This document shows, piece after piece, positions 23,516 through 32,112 of a DNA stretch of 40,694 nucleotides. Origin of the DNA: Deltaproteobacteria bacterium. GTDB taxonomy: Bacteria > Myxococcota_A > Polyangia > Haliangiales > SHYZ01. Position numbers and translations under genes: made by a program. The first letter of the stretch is position 1; the number at the start of each line of letters is the position of its first letter. The notes beneath the pieces were generated by a model that ran no database searches, was not told the origin of the DNA, and saw nothing but the letters and a program-made list of their open reading frames with translations. The stretch covers positions 1 to 40,694 of the forward strand of contig JACQUZ010000089.1 in the NCBI GenBank assembly GCA_016210055.1. Reading direction: 5' to 3'.

Positions 23516-25343
23516 CAAACGCCTCGTCGGGAATCTCCAGGGCGCTCAGATCCTCGGTCTGAAGCGTCTTCGCCTTGTAGAAGACCCCTGGAAGCACGTT
23601 CCGCGAGTAGTAAAGGGCGGAATGACGCTTGCCCTGGTAGAACGCGCGATCGGCATGGCCCTCGGGAAGAGTGGCGGACGCCTCTTCGGCGACCCGAGCG
23701 GCGTCGAGCAAGAGCCAAGCGATGGCTGTCTCTGCCATCATCTCGAGGAATCGGTTGGCGACGAGTGGCACCATCGCGATTCGCCCAGACTGGAACCAGC
23801 CGAGGAGCTGCATGGCAGAAGCTCCCAGAGCCTCCGACGTCTTTCCGAGCGACTTGATGTCGTTGCCTAGCACGGGGTGGCTGGAGTGTGCGGCGACGAA
23901 GGCACCGATGTCCCCAAGGAAGGCTCGGAAATGCTGGCTCCCCTGCATGCCCAGCTTTCGCCCCACCAGGTCCATCGCCTGGATGTGATTTGTTCCCTCG
24001 TAGATCGAGAAGATCTTCGCGTCACGGCAGCACTGCTCGACCGGGTGATCCTTGAGGAACCCTGCGCCGCCAAACACCTGGATGGCGGTCTCGCAAACGC
24101 GGAATGCCTGATCGGAAGCGTAGCTTTTCGAAATTGGAGTAAGGAGCTCCACCTGCCCATGGTGGTATCCCGCCTGCTTGTCGTCAGAAGCAAGTGCGGT
24201 GGCACGATCCTCGTGCATCGTAAGCTTGTAGATGAGCATCCTGATCCCCTCGACCCGTGACTTCATGTCGAGGAGCATGCGGCGCACGTCGGGATGCATG
24301 AGGATCGGTACCCGTTCGGCGCTAGCGTCCTTCCACTGGGTAATGTGTGATCCTTGCCGCCTTTCACGCGCGTATTGCAGGGCGTTGAGGTACGCCGACG
24401 ATGCCACGCCGAGGCTCTGGATGGCGACAGCGATACGGGCGCCGTTCATGAGCTTGAACATCTGCCCCATGCCGACGTGCTCTTGGGTCCCTACGAGCTC
24501 GCCGACGCACCGGTCGTTCTCGCCGAAATTGAGGACGCAGGTCGCCGAGCCGTTGATCCCCATCTTGTGCTCGATCGAGCCGACGCTGACGTCGTTGTCC
24601 TCTCCGAGGGTGCCATCGGCGCTGATCCGTCGCTTGGGTACAATAAACAGGGACAGGCCCTTGGTTCCAGGAGGCGCTCCCTCGATGCGCGCCAGCACGA
24701 GGTGGACGATGTTTTCGGCCATGTCATGGTCGCCACCCGTGATGAAGATCTTGGTCCCGCTGATGGAATAGAGGCCGTCTGGAAGGCGTTTCGCCACCGT
24801 CTTGGCCGCGCCGACATCGGACCCGGCTTGGGGCTCGGTGAGGCACATGGTTCCGCCCCACTTCCCATTGAACATGTTCACCAGGTAGTTGTGCTGCTGC
24901 TCCTTGGTGCCGAACGTAGCAATGACTTCGGCTGCCCCCGTGGCGAGGCCCGAATAGATCGCAAAGGCGGGATTCGAGCCGCAGAGGAACTCCTCGGCCA
25001 TCGCGTTGAGCGTGAATGGAGCGCCTTGGCCGCCGTGGTCTTCGGCGGCCGAGAGGCTTCGCCAGCCTGCTTCGTAGAGCTTGCTCCAAGCGTCCTTGAA
25101 GCCCGGGGGCGTGAACACGTGCCCTTTTTCGAGACGGCAGCCATGCCTATCACCCACGGGATTCAGAGGTCCCGTGACCTCGCGCGCAAAACGGTCGATC
25201 TCGGTGAGGACCATGTCTACTTCGTCTCGTCCCCAACTCGCGAAAGGCTGCTTGCCAAGAATGTCCTCGAACTTCAGCAACTCGAAGAGGACGAAGCGGA
25301 TCTCACGCAGGTCGGCCTTGAATCGGTTGACTGCTTGGGTCAC
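23505..25343 (-). CDS. Acyl-CoA dehydrogenase, large DmdC-like type
   Basis: FAD enzyme that introduces the alpha-beta double bond into acyl-CoA, the first step of beta-oxidation. 612 residues, longer than the usual 380-400, with a C-terminal extension typical of the DmdC-like group. The core shows CLTEPQAGSDVGAAKT (FAD/substrate-binding block), ISGTKIFITGGDHDM and FGGAGFLKDHPVEQ, then IFSIYEGTNHIQAMDLVGRK in the region bearing the catalytic glutamate in relatives. The C-terminal part from about 460 is helical. GTG start at 25343 with GAGGTGA about 5 bases upstream. Its promoter carries a palindrome like TetR-family fatty-acid operators. Substrate chain length is unknown. It is convergent to the gene upstream of it on the map (11-base overlap), and close to fadIJ. 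Confidence 0.92.
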   Translation of the reverse strand: MTQAVNRFKADLREIRFVLFELLKFEDILGKQPFASWGRDEVDMVLTEIDRFAREVTGPLNPVGDRHGCRLEKGHVFTPPGFKDAWSKLYEAGWRSLSAAEDHGGQGAPFTLNAMAEEFLCGSNPAFAIYSGLATGAAEVIATFGTKEQQHNYLVNMFNGKWGGTMCLTEPQAGSDVGAAKTVAKRLPDGLYSISGTKIFITGGDHDMAENIVHLVLARIEGAPPGTKGLSLFIVPKRRISADGTLGEDNDVSVGSIEHKMGINGSATCVLNFGENDRCVGELVGTQEHVGMGQMFKLMNGARIAVAIQSLGVASSAYLNALQYARERRQGSHITQWKDASAERVPILMHPDVRRMLLDMKSRVEGIRMLIYKLTMHEDRATALASDDKQAGYHHGQVELLTPISKSYASDQAFRVCETAIQVFGGAGFLKDHPVEQCCRDAKIFSIYEGTNHIQAMDLVGRKLGMQGSQHFRAFLGDIGAFVAAHSSHPVLGNDIKSLGKTSEALGASAMQLLGWFQSGRIAMVPLVANRFLEMMAETAIAWLLLDAARVAEEASATLPEGHADRAFYQGKRHSALYYSRNVLPGVFYKAKTLQTEDLSALEIPDEAFATV

Positions 25344-25355
25344 AGGTCACCTCGC

Positions 25356-25373
25356 TGAATGAACCTTCATTCA
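25356..25373 (-). promoter_or_regulatory. Perfect palindrome, FadR/TetR-like operator before the acyl-CoA dehydrogenase
   Basis: TGAATGAA and TTCATTCA are perfect 8-base arms around CC. The 18-base site begins two bases downstream of the predicted -10 box, so it covers the transcription start, the usual place for a repressor. It agrees closely with the Bacillus FadR (YsiA) consensus TGAATGAMTANTCATTCA as I recall it, differing only in the centre. Confidence 0.6.
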
Positions 25374-25374
25374 T

Positions 25375-25402
25375 TTTGTACTGCTGCAACGCGACGCGTC
25401 AA
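25375..25402 (-). promoter_or_regulatory. Predicted promoter of the acyl-CoA dehydrogenase gene
   Basis: On the minus strand TTGACG (25397-25402; 5 of 6) and TACAAA (25375-25380; 4 of 6) lie 16 bases apart. It is followed at once by the operator palindrome, giving a compact promoter-operator unit in the gap after dnaE. Confidence 0.45.
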
Positions 25403-25417
25403 GTGCTTTTGCAGCAG
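25381..25417 (-). repeat. Second inverted repeat across the same promoter
   Basis: CTGCTGCAA (25381-25389) and TTGCAGCAG (25409-25417) are perfect 9-base arms 19 bases apart. The -35 box lies between them, and one arm occupies part of the -35/-10 spacer. It could be a site for a looping or tetrameric regulator, or a stem from the dnaE transcript; no T-run follows. Confidence 0.45.
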
Positions 25418-25467
25418 GTCTCCGCTCGAAGGCACCAATGCGCCTGGCAACGACCAAATCATGGCGG

Positions 25468-28400
25468 TTACTGCAGGATAGCGACACGCTCGCCAAAGAG
25501 CCGCTCAAGCCTTAGGAGCAGGTCATCCGATGGAGTGACGGCGAAGTCGGTTCCCAACGGCACGACCGTTTCCGAGCGCATGGGGATCTTGAGGTGCACG
25601 TACGTGGCGCAGGAGCCCTTGTGGGCCTGGAGAATGCCCTTGAGCTCACCCACTTGCTCGGGGGTGACTTGGTTGGCATTGAGGAGGATGTGAATGCGCG
25701 TGGTCTTCTGGGCTCGCGCATGGGCGAGCGGAATCGCTCCGTCGAGAATGAAGCGGAGGTCGGCCTTCTCCGCGTCCCCTTCGTCCTTGATTTTCCCGGT
25801 ACAGAGGAGGGGCTCATCAGACGTCAGGATCGAATGGACTTTCTCGAACACCTTGGGAAAGACGACGACTTCCACTTTCCCATACTGGTCCTCGAGATTG
25901 AAGAAGGCCACGCGGCCGTTACCCGACTTCGTGGGCTTGTCCTTGTATTCCGTCACCACTCCGCCAACGGAGACCTCTTGGTCCCTATCGGCAAGGCCCT
26001 CTAGTTCCGAGGTGTTGGCGTTGGCGTACCGGGAGATATCCCCTTGAAAGCGGTCCAGCGGATGGCCGGTGATATAGAAGCCAAGGCATTCCTTCTCGAA
26101 GGCCAGAAGCTGCTTGGGAGGCCACTCCTCGAGCGGCTGGTAGGTCTCGCCATTGACCGTCGTTGCCGCGGCCATTGGGGCAAGACCAAAGAGGGAGCGT
26201 TGCCCGCTCTTTCGATCCTTCTGAGCCTGGGCTGCCCGCTCGAGCGCGGTCTCGAGCGCCGCGAAGACCTTGGCTCGATTGAGCTTGAGCTTCTTCCCAA
26301 GCCCATCAAACGCGCCCGCCTTGATCAAGGCCTCGACTACTCTCCGGTTGACCTTTTGGGTGTCGACACGGTTGCAGAAATCATAGATCGACTTGAACGG
26401 CCCTCCCTCGACACGGGCTTGGAGTACGACCTCGACCGCACCCTGCCCGACCCCCTTTACCGCTCCAAGGCCAAAGCGAATGCACTTTTGTCTTGCTTCC
26501 TCGACGACAGAGAAGTCGAGCTCGGAGTCGTTCACGTCGGGTCGCTCAACCCTTAGCCCCATGGCCCGCGCCTCGGCGATGAACTTGACGATGTTGTCCG
26601 TGTTGTCCCGGTCGCAAGAAAGCAGGCCAGCCATGAACTCATGGGGGAAATGACGCTTGAGGTAGGCCGTCTGGTAGGTGACCAGCGCGTATGCCGCGCT
26701 ATGGCTCCGGTTGAAGCCATACTCGGCAAACTTGGCCATCAGGTCGAATACCTCGTCGGCGATCTTTTCAGGGATCTGCCGCCCCTTGGCTCCGTCGAGG
26801 AAATTGGCCTTTTGCTTGGCCATTTCCTCGGCCTTTTTCTTCCCCATCGCACGCCGGAGAAGGTCCGCCTGCCCCAGGGTGTAGCCAGCCATGACCTGGG
26901 CGATTTGCATGACCTGCTCTTGATAGACGATGACGCCGTAGGTGTCGGCGAGAAGCGGCTCGAGGAGCGGATGAGGATAGGTGACCTTCTTCTTTCCGTG
27001 CTTGCGATCAATGAAGTCATCGACCATGCCCCCTTGAAGAGGTCCGGGCCGATAGAGGGCGACCGCCGCGACGATGTCTTCAATGTTGTCGGGCTTGAGC
27101 TTCTTGAGCATTTCTCGCATGCCCGACGATTCAAGCTGGAACACGCCGGTCGTATCGCCGGCGCCGATCATCTTGTAGACCTCTGGATCGTCGATCCGGA
27201 TCTTGTCGATATCGAGCGGAGTCTCGCTCGAGCTCCTTTGCTGGTTAATGAGCTTCACCGCGGTGTCGATCACCGTCAGGGTCTTGAGCCCGAGGAAGTC
27301 GAACTTGACGAGCCCTGCGGCCTCGACCTCGTCCTTGGCGAACTGGGTGACGATTTCGCCGTTGTCACCCTTGAAGCAGGGGACATGGGCCCAGAGCGGG
27401 TTCTCGGAGATGACCACCCCGGCGGCGTGCATCCCGGCATGGCGGTTTAGCCCCTCGAGCCTCTTGGCAAAGTCGAGAAGCTCGCGAACCTTGGGATCGT
27501 TTTCGTACAGCTCCTTGAGCCGAGGTTCTTCCGCAATGGCCTTGTCGATAGGGGGTGGCTTGCCCTGCCTCGGTTCGGGCACGAGCTTGGCGATCCGGTC
27601 AGCCTCGGAGAGCGGAATCGCAAGGGCACGGGCCACGTCGCGCACGACCCCGCGCGACTTGAGCTGATGAAACGTGGCGATCTGACCAACGTTCTCCTTG
27701 CCGTACTTCTGCGTCACGTACTCAATGACTCGGTCGCGCTTGTTCATGCAAAAGTCGACGTCGAAGTCGGGCATGGACACGCGCTCGGGATTGAGGAAGC
27801 GCTCGAAGAGGAGCTTGAACGGAATAGGATCAATGTCCGTAATACGGAGCGCCCACGCGGCGACCGACCCGGCACCCGATCCTCGGCCGGGCCCGACTGG
27901 GATTTGATGTTCCTTGGCCCAATTGATGAAGTCCCAGACGATCAAGAAGTAGCCTGAAAAGCCCATCTTCTTGATGACTGAGAGCTCGTATTCAAGGCGC
28001 TGATGGTATTCGCCCTCGTCGAGTGGCTCACCACGCCCACGCTTTTCCTGGAAGCGCCGCTCGAGCCCATCACGCGCGACCTTGTCCACGTAGGAATCCA
28101 GGTCGTACCCCTCGGGGACCTTGTACCTGGGAAGGAGGGTCTTGCCGAGCTTGAGCTCGACATCGCACAGGGAAGCGATCTTTTCGGTGTTCTCTAGGAC
28201 CTCGGGCCAGTCGTGGAATGCCGCCTCCATCTCGCCCGGGCTCTTGATGTAATAGGCATCATTCTTGTGGTGAAGGCGATTTTCGTCGTGCACCGTCTTT
28301 TTCTGCTGGATGCACATCAGAATTTCGTGCGCCTTGTAATCCCCCCGGTTCACGTAATGGCAATCGTTCGTGGCCACGACCGGAATTCCCAAGTCCCGCC

Positions 28401-28974
28401 CCATGGTGCGGTAGGCCTCGTTGACCTTGTCCTGCTCCTCGAGGCCGTTAGGCATGACCTCGAGGTAGTAGGAGCCGGGCTCGAAGATGGAGGCATATTC
28501 CTTGGCAACCTCCTTGGCCTTGGAAACGCCTTCGCGCATGACGGCCTGGGCGACCTCGCTTCCAAGACAGGCGGAGAGGCCAATCAGCCCGGCCGAGCGC
28601 TCGCGGAGGATCTTCTTATCGATACGGGGATGGTAATAGAACCCCTCTAGGAAACCCATGGAGTTGAGGTACGAGAGGTTCTTGTACCCCTCTTCGTTTC
28701 GAGCGAGGAGGATGAGGTGGTGATTCCTGCGGTTTGACTTGTCGAAGCGGTCGTCACCGGCCACGTAGGTCTCGCAGCCGAAGATTGGTTTCACGCCGTA
28801 CTGCTTGGCTTTCTTGAAGAAGTCGACCGCACCGAACATGTTGCCGTGATCGGTCAAGGCGACGGATTTCATCCCTAGCTCGAGGACTCGTGGGAACAGG
28901 TCCGAGAGGCGAATGGCGCCATCAAGCAGGCTGTAAGACGAATGCAGGTGAAGGTGCGTGAACTCGCCGCCCAT
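25468..28974 (-). CDS. dnaE: DNA polymerase III alpha subunit
   Basis: Replicative polymerase catalytic subunit, 1168 residues, the normal length. N-terminal PHP domain (about 5-270) with HLHLHSSYSLLDG, TDHGN (41-45), CETY (67-70), HHLILL (85-90), SACLGSE and ATNDCHY (201-207). These keep the metal ligands lost in Escherichia coli. Polymerase motifs are GPGRGSGAGS (361-370) and PDFDVDF (402-408), with the catalytic aspartates. An OB fold is near the C-terminus (VSVGGVVTEYKDKPTKSGNG). Start ATG at 28974 with GAGGAAAAG just upstream. It is read in the direction of the acyl-CoA dehydrogenase gene, 124 bases beyond its stop. No other replication gene adjoins. Confidence 0.96.
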   Translation of the reverse strand: MGGEFTHLHLHSSYSLLDGAIRLSDLFPRVLELGMKSVALTDHGNMFGAVDFFKKAKQYGVKPIFGCETYVAGDDRFDKSNRRNHHLILLARNEEGYKNLSYLNSMGFLEGFYYHPRIDKKILRERSAGLIGLSACLGSEVAQAVMREGVSKAKEVAKEYASIFEPGSYYLEVMPNGLEEQDKVNEAYRTMGRDLGIPVVATNDCHYVNRGDYKAHEILMCIQQKKTVHDENRLHHKNDAYYIKSPGEMEAAFHDWPEVLENTEKIASLCDVELKLGKTLLPRYKVPEGYDLDSYVDKVARDGLERRFQEKRGRGEPLDEGEYHQRLEYELSVIKKMGFSGYFLIVWDFINWAKEHQIPVGPGRGSGAGSVAAWALRITDIDPIPFKLLFERFLNPERVSMPDFDVDFCMNKRDRVIEYVTQKYGKENVGQIATFHQLKSRGVVRDVARALAIPLSEADRIAKLVPEPRQGKPPPIDKAIAEEPRLKELYENDPKVRELLDFAKRLEGLNRHAGMHAAGVVISENPLWAHVPCFKGDNGEIVTQFAKDEVEAAGLVKFDFLGLKTLTVIDTAVKLINQQRSSSETPLDIDKIRIDDPEVYKMIGAGDTTGVFQLESSGMREMLKKLKPDNIEDIVAAVALYRPGPLQGGMVDDFIDRKHGKKKVTYPHPLLEPLLADTYGVIVYQEQVMQIAQVMAGYTLGQADLLRRAMGKKKAEEMAKQKANFLDGAKGRQIPEKIADEVFDLMAKFAEYGFNRSHSAAYALVTYQTAYLKRHFPHEFMAGLLSCDRDNTDNIVKFIAEARAMGLRVERPDVNDSELDFSVVEEARQKCIRFGLGAVKGVGQGAVEVVLQARVEGGPFKSIYDFCNRVDTQKVNRRVVEALIKAGAFDGLGKKLKLNRAKVFAALETALERAAQAQKDRKSGQRSLFGLAPMAAATTVNGETYQPLEEWPPKQLLAFEKECLGFYITGHPLDRFQGDISRYANANTSELEGLADRDQEVSVGGVVTEYKDKPTKSGNGRVAFFNLEDQYGKVEVVVFPKVFEKVHSILTSDEPLLCTGKIKDEGDAEKADLRFILDGAIPLAHARAQKTTRIHILLNANQVTPEQVGELKGILQAHKGSCATYVHLKIPMRSETVVPLGTDFAVTPSDDLLLRLERLFGERVAILQ

Positions 28975-29059
28975 CTTTTCCTCGCAAGCGATGCGGAGTG
29001 TAACCGTCTTCCCTTCTACCGCACCCCTATGACAGCGATGGACGGAATCGAGGCGGTCG

Positions 29060-31246
29060 CTAGAACTTCGCCGTTACGCCCGCCTTGAAGTTGTAGATGA
29101 TGTCCCGCTCGAGCATGGGCTGGTTGAACAGGTTCGAATGGCTGGGGCGCTCGGATTGGAAGGGTGCGCCCTCGATCATGAAGTAGAGGCTGATTTTCTC
29201 CATGACCGCGGCTTCGACCACGCCGGAAAGGTAGAGTCGGGCGCCGGAGTCCCGGTCTTGGAGATCCTTGGCGTTATTGACTGTCTTGCCCAAGAGCTCG
29301 CTGGCGCGCGACAGGTCGACCTGGGTCGCGTCTTTTGTGCAGGCCCGAGGTCCATCATCCGGTATCCCATCGCCGTCAGTGTCGTTCATGCGCTCCCCCA
29401 CGTCGGCGCAAAGTCGGTCGCTCCACACGTCCACGTAGGCACGCCCGGTTGCGTTGACGATGTTGTTGAAGTTTATCGTGGCCATGGCACCCGCTTGGAG
29501 CGTGAACGCGTTGCGGCCGTTGAACCCCCCACCCCCACCGATGGTGCCGAAAGCGCCGAAGGAAAACGGATGGCGCTCGAACACGCGGACGCGGGTGTGC
29601 CCGAGGATTTCCCAGGTGGTGAGCAGGCTTCGGAATCCAACGCCGACATCCCACCCCAGCGCACGGGCGTCCATCACGCCCACGGTGGCCCGCCCTTCGA
29701 GGAAGTATGGATAACCCACCCCCACGTCGGTCGAAAAACGACCCATCGGCATGGTCCGAGCACCAAACGAAGAAAGGCCTCGCTTCACCGTAGCGACCTG
29801 TTCGGGGGTTGGTCCGGTCTCGATGCGACGAAGGTCGGCATTCACGATGCCGAGCTTGCCGCCTTCGACCCGAACCGTCTGCTCGAACGCATGAAAGCCT
29901 TCCTTGCGAATCCGCACCACGTGGTCACCCACCTCGACGTCTTCGCGGACCATCGGTGTCTTGCCCACGGGGATACCGTCGACGACCACTTCGGCCCCCT
30001 CGAGGTTCGAAAGGAACCGGAGCGTACCTACGGCCAGGAGCTCCGCAGTGATCGGCAGCTCGCGTCCTGCCTCCACGCTCACCTTCTGCTCGAACTTCGC
30101 ATAGCCCTGCTGCTCCACGACGACGAAGTGCTCACCCGCCGGAAGATCCTTCTCAACCGGGACCGTCCCCACGCTGGCGCCATCGATGAATACCCTCGCC
30201 TCAGGCACGGGAGAGACGATCTTCACCCTCCCCACCTGCGAACTGCTCGCCATCCCTTCGGGAACAAGGTCCAGCTTGAGGATCACCGACTGGCCATTGT
30301 TGATCGTGACTTTCTCCTCGCGAGGCGCATGTCCCTTGGCCTTGACCTCCACGATATGCGGACCCGTGGCGATACCGGTCAAGTCAATCGGCGCGACCCC
30401 CTTTTGCGTCCCATCGAGCCAGACCTCGGCTTCGGCCGCGTTCGAAAGAACTCGGATCGTGCCTCCCACCTGCACCGTCGAGCTGAGCTGCGCGAACGCC
30501 TTGGTGCGCTGGCCCCCCTTGACGGTGACCGTCTGCTTCCAAGGCATGGCGGGAGCCTTGCGTACTTCAATGACGTGAACCCCCTCGTCCAAGTTCTCGA
30601 CGACCGTGGGCGTCGTGTCAGGGGCAAGCTTGCCATCGACCGAAACTTCGGCGTCAGGCACGTCGGCGTCCACGAGGATGGAGCCCTTGGGTGTCTCGAC
30701 AACGAGCGGACGCAGGACCGGCGCGATGCTCTGCTTCTGTCCCTGCTGCAAGGAAACCCATTGTGAGTAGTCCTGGAAGCCGGTCTTCTTGACCTCAACG
30801 AGGTGGCGTCCCTCGGGGACGTTGACGAGGGTCGGCGCCGTCCCCTCGGCAAGTTGCCCATCGACGTATACCTGGGCCCCGAACACGTTGGGATCGGCGG
30901 CCGCCTGGATATCGACAACGCCTGGGATGACCTGTTTTTCGAGCGGTGTGAAGAAGTCCTTGCTCTCGCGGTCGACTCGGATGAGCCTCTCGTAGGGCTT
31001 GTACCCTTGGAGCTCTACGATGAGCTTGTAGTCGCCCTTGACGAGCTTGCCGCTCCACGGTGTGTAACCGACAACTCCGTACTGCTTGTCATCGAGGAAG
31101 ATCATTCCCCCTTGTGGAGAGCTGTCGATCTTGACCGCGACCTTGCGCCCCTTGCGTGGCGGGCGCGGCGTGGCCTGCGCGAAGAGCTCCGGGGATAGAC
31201 CGAGGACGAGGACAAGCGTGATCAGTGCACGTGTGAGAGTGGTCAC
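29060..31246 (-). CDS. Six-PEGA-repeat protein with C-terminal beta-barrel
   Basis: 728 residues from the GTG at 31246, which has GGAGG 7 bases ahead; the frame extends to 31300 without a ribosome site. Signal peptide 1 to about 24 (LITLVLVLGLSPELFAQA). Six PEGA-like repeats follow, each with the pattern of strands, D-G and a G-x-H/Y-x-V/I-x-V block: GYTPWSGKLVKGDYKLIV, LVNVPEGRHLVEVKKTG, VVENLDEGVHVIEVRKA, ATGPHIVEVKAKGH, DLPAGEHFVVVEQQG and DVEVGDHVVRIRKEG. From about 480 the protein turns to Gly/aromatic-rich strands ending FKAGVTAKF (C-terminal Phe), an outer membrane barrel pattern. A thrombospondin-3-like calcium loop NDTDGDGIPDD interrupts it. Function unknown; probably surface-exposed or peptidoglycan-proximal. 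It lies 50 bases after uppP, same strand. Confidence 0.85.
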   Translation of the reverse strand: MTTLTRALITLVLVLGLSPELFAQATPRPPRKGRKVAVKIDSSPQGGMIFLDDKQYGVVGYTPWSGKLVKGDYKLIVELQGYKPYERLIRVDRESKDFFTPLEKQVIPGVVDIQAAADPNVFGAQVYVDGQLAEGTAPTLVNVPEGRHLVEVKKTGFQDYSQWVSLQQGQKQSIAPVLRPLVVETPKGSILVDADVPDAEVSVDGKLAPDTTPTVVENLDEGVHVIEVRKAPAMPWKQTVTVKGGQRTKAFAQLSSTVQVGGTIRVLSNAAEAEVWLDGTQKGVAPIDLTGIATGPHIVEVKAKGHAPREEKVTINNGQSVILKLDLVPEGMASSSQVGRVKIVSPVPEARVFIDGASVGTVPVEKDLPAGEHFVVVEQQGYAKFEQKVSVEAGRELPITAELLAVGTLRFLSNLEGAEVVVDGIPVGKTPMVREDVEVGDHVVRIRKEGFHAFEQTVRVEGGKLGIVNADLRRIETGPTPEQVATVKRGLSSFGARTMPMGRFSTDVGVGYPYFLEGRATVGVMDARALGWDVGVGFRSLLTTWEILGHTRVRVFERHPFSFGAFGTIGGGGGFNGRNAFTLQAGAMATINFNNIVNATGRAYVDVWSDRLCADVGERMNDTDGDGIPDDGPRACTKDATQVDLSRASELLGKTVNNAKDLQDRDSGARLYLSGVVEAAVMEKISLYFMIEGAPFQSERPSHSNLFNQPMLERDIIYNFKAGVTAKF

Positions 31247-31296
31247 GGGGGATCCTCCAAAGGCCTCTCGCATGGTAGGCGACGGCGACGAGTAGG

Positions 31297-32112
31297 TCAA
31301 TCGGAGGCGCTCACCACCCCGCCAAGAACGAGTCCAAAGAGGATCATGCCTAACAACACGCGATAAACGACAAATACCCCCAGGCTACGCGTGCGTAGAA
31401 AGCGGAGGAGCCACGCGATGCTCACATATCCAGCCACCCCGGAGACGATCGTGGCCAAGAGGAGGGGCATCAGCGAGCCTCCCTGTGCTGACAGCTCACG
31501 AACCGCAAAAGGAAGCTCGAACACGCCGGCAGCGCCTATGGCTGGAATCGACAAGAGAAAGCTGAAGCGCGCCGCATCGTCTCGGCGCAGGCCGAGGAAA
31601 AGCGCCGCGGCCAAGGTCGAACCGGACCGGCTGACCCCCGGCACAAGGGCACACGCTTGGGCAACTCCGATGAGCAATGCGTCGGCCAGGCGCAGGCTAT
31701 CTAGCCCGCGCTCTTGCCTGCCACCTCGGTCGGCAATCCACATGACAACCGCCACGAGGATCAGCGCGGTGGCCACCACGTGCAGAGAGCGGGCCTCTCC
31801 TGTGACAACGTGCTTGAGCGCGATCCCCGCCACGCCGATGGGGACAGTTCCGGCAACGATGAAGAGCGCCAGGCGTCCGTGTCGCGATCTCCGGTCGGAT
31901 ACCACGGCTCGGAACATGGCAACCAGGTCGCGACGGAAGTACAGAATCACCGCGGCCAGGGTTCCCAGCTGAATCACGGCAGTGAACGCCGCCCCGGGGT
32001 CGGCAAGCCCGAGTATAGCCGGCGCAATCCGAAGATGTGCCGTGGAACTTATCGGCAAGAACTCGGTGGCCCCTTGGACAACGCCGAGCAGGATGGCGAA
32101 CCAAGTGGTCAT
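31297..32112 (-). CDS. uppP: Undecaprenyl-diphosphatase (UppP/BacA)
   Basis: Removes one phosphate from undecaprenyl pyrophosphate so the lipid carrier can be reused in cell wall and polysaccharide synthesis; in several species it confers bacitracin resistance. 271 residues, about 7-8 membrane helices. The first signature QGATEFLPISSTAHL (13-27) has the Q/E-x3-E arrangement and PISS. The second is PGVSRSGSTL (158-167), with the catalytic Ser/Arg loop. The ATG at 32112 overlaps the stop of the MoeA-fusion gene by 4 bases (ATGA), and GGTGAGG lies upstream. The coupling to molybdopterin genes has no obvious metabolic reason. A PAP2 enzyme at 21.3 kb could share the same reaction. Confidence 0.94.
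   Translation of the reverse strand: MTTWFAILLGVVQGATEFLPISSTAHLRIAPAILGLADPGAAFTAVIQLGTLAAVILYFRRDLVAMFRAVVSDRRSRHGRLALFIVAGTVPIGVAGIALKHVVTGEARSLHVVATALILVAVVMWIADRGGRQERGLDSLRLADALLIGVAQACALVPGVSRSGSTLAAALFLGLRRDDAARFSFLLSIPAIGAAGVFELPFAVRELSAQGGSLMPLLLATIVSGVAGYVSIAWLLRFLRTRSLGVFVVYRVLLGMILFGLVLGGVVSASD

Noticed and set aside
24354..25358. Plus-strand open frame opposite the acyl-CoA dehydrogenase gene
   Set aside because: No recognisable motif and a low-complexity translation; the minus strand carries all acyl-CoA dehydrogenase signatures.
29138..30766. Long plus-strand open frame (542 codons) opposite the PEGA gene
   Set aside because: Its translation is His/Arg/Asp-rich with no domain, while the minus strand shows a signal peptide and six PEGA repeats; it is a GC-driven shadow.
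31247..31300. Upstream TTG start for the PEGA protein overlapping uppP by 4 bases
   Set aside because: No ribosome site and it would put a polar 18-residue stretch before the signal peptide; the GTG at 31246 has GGAGG at good spacing.
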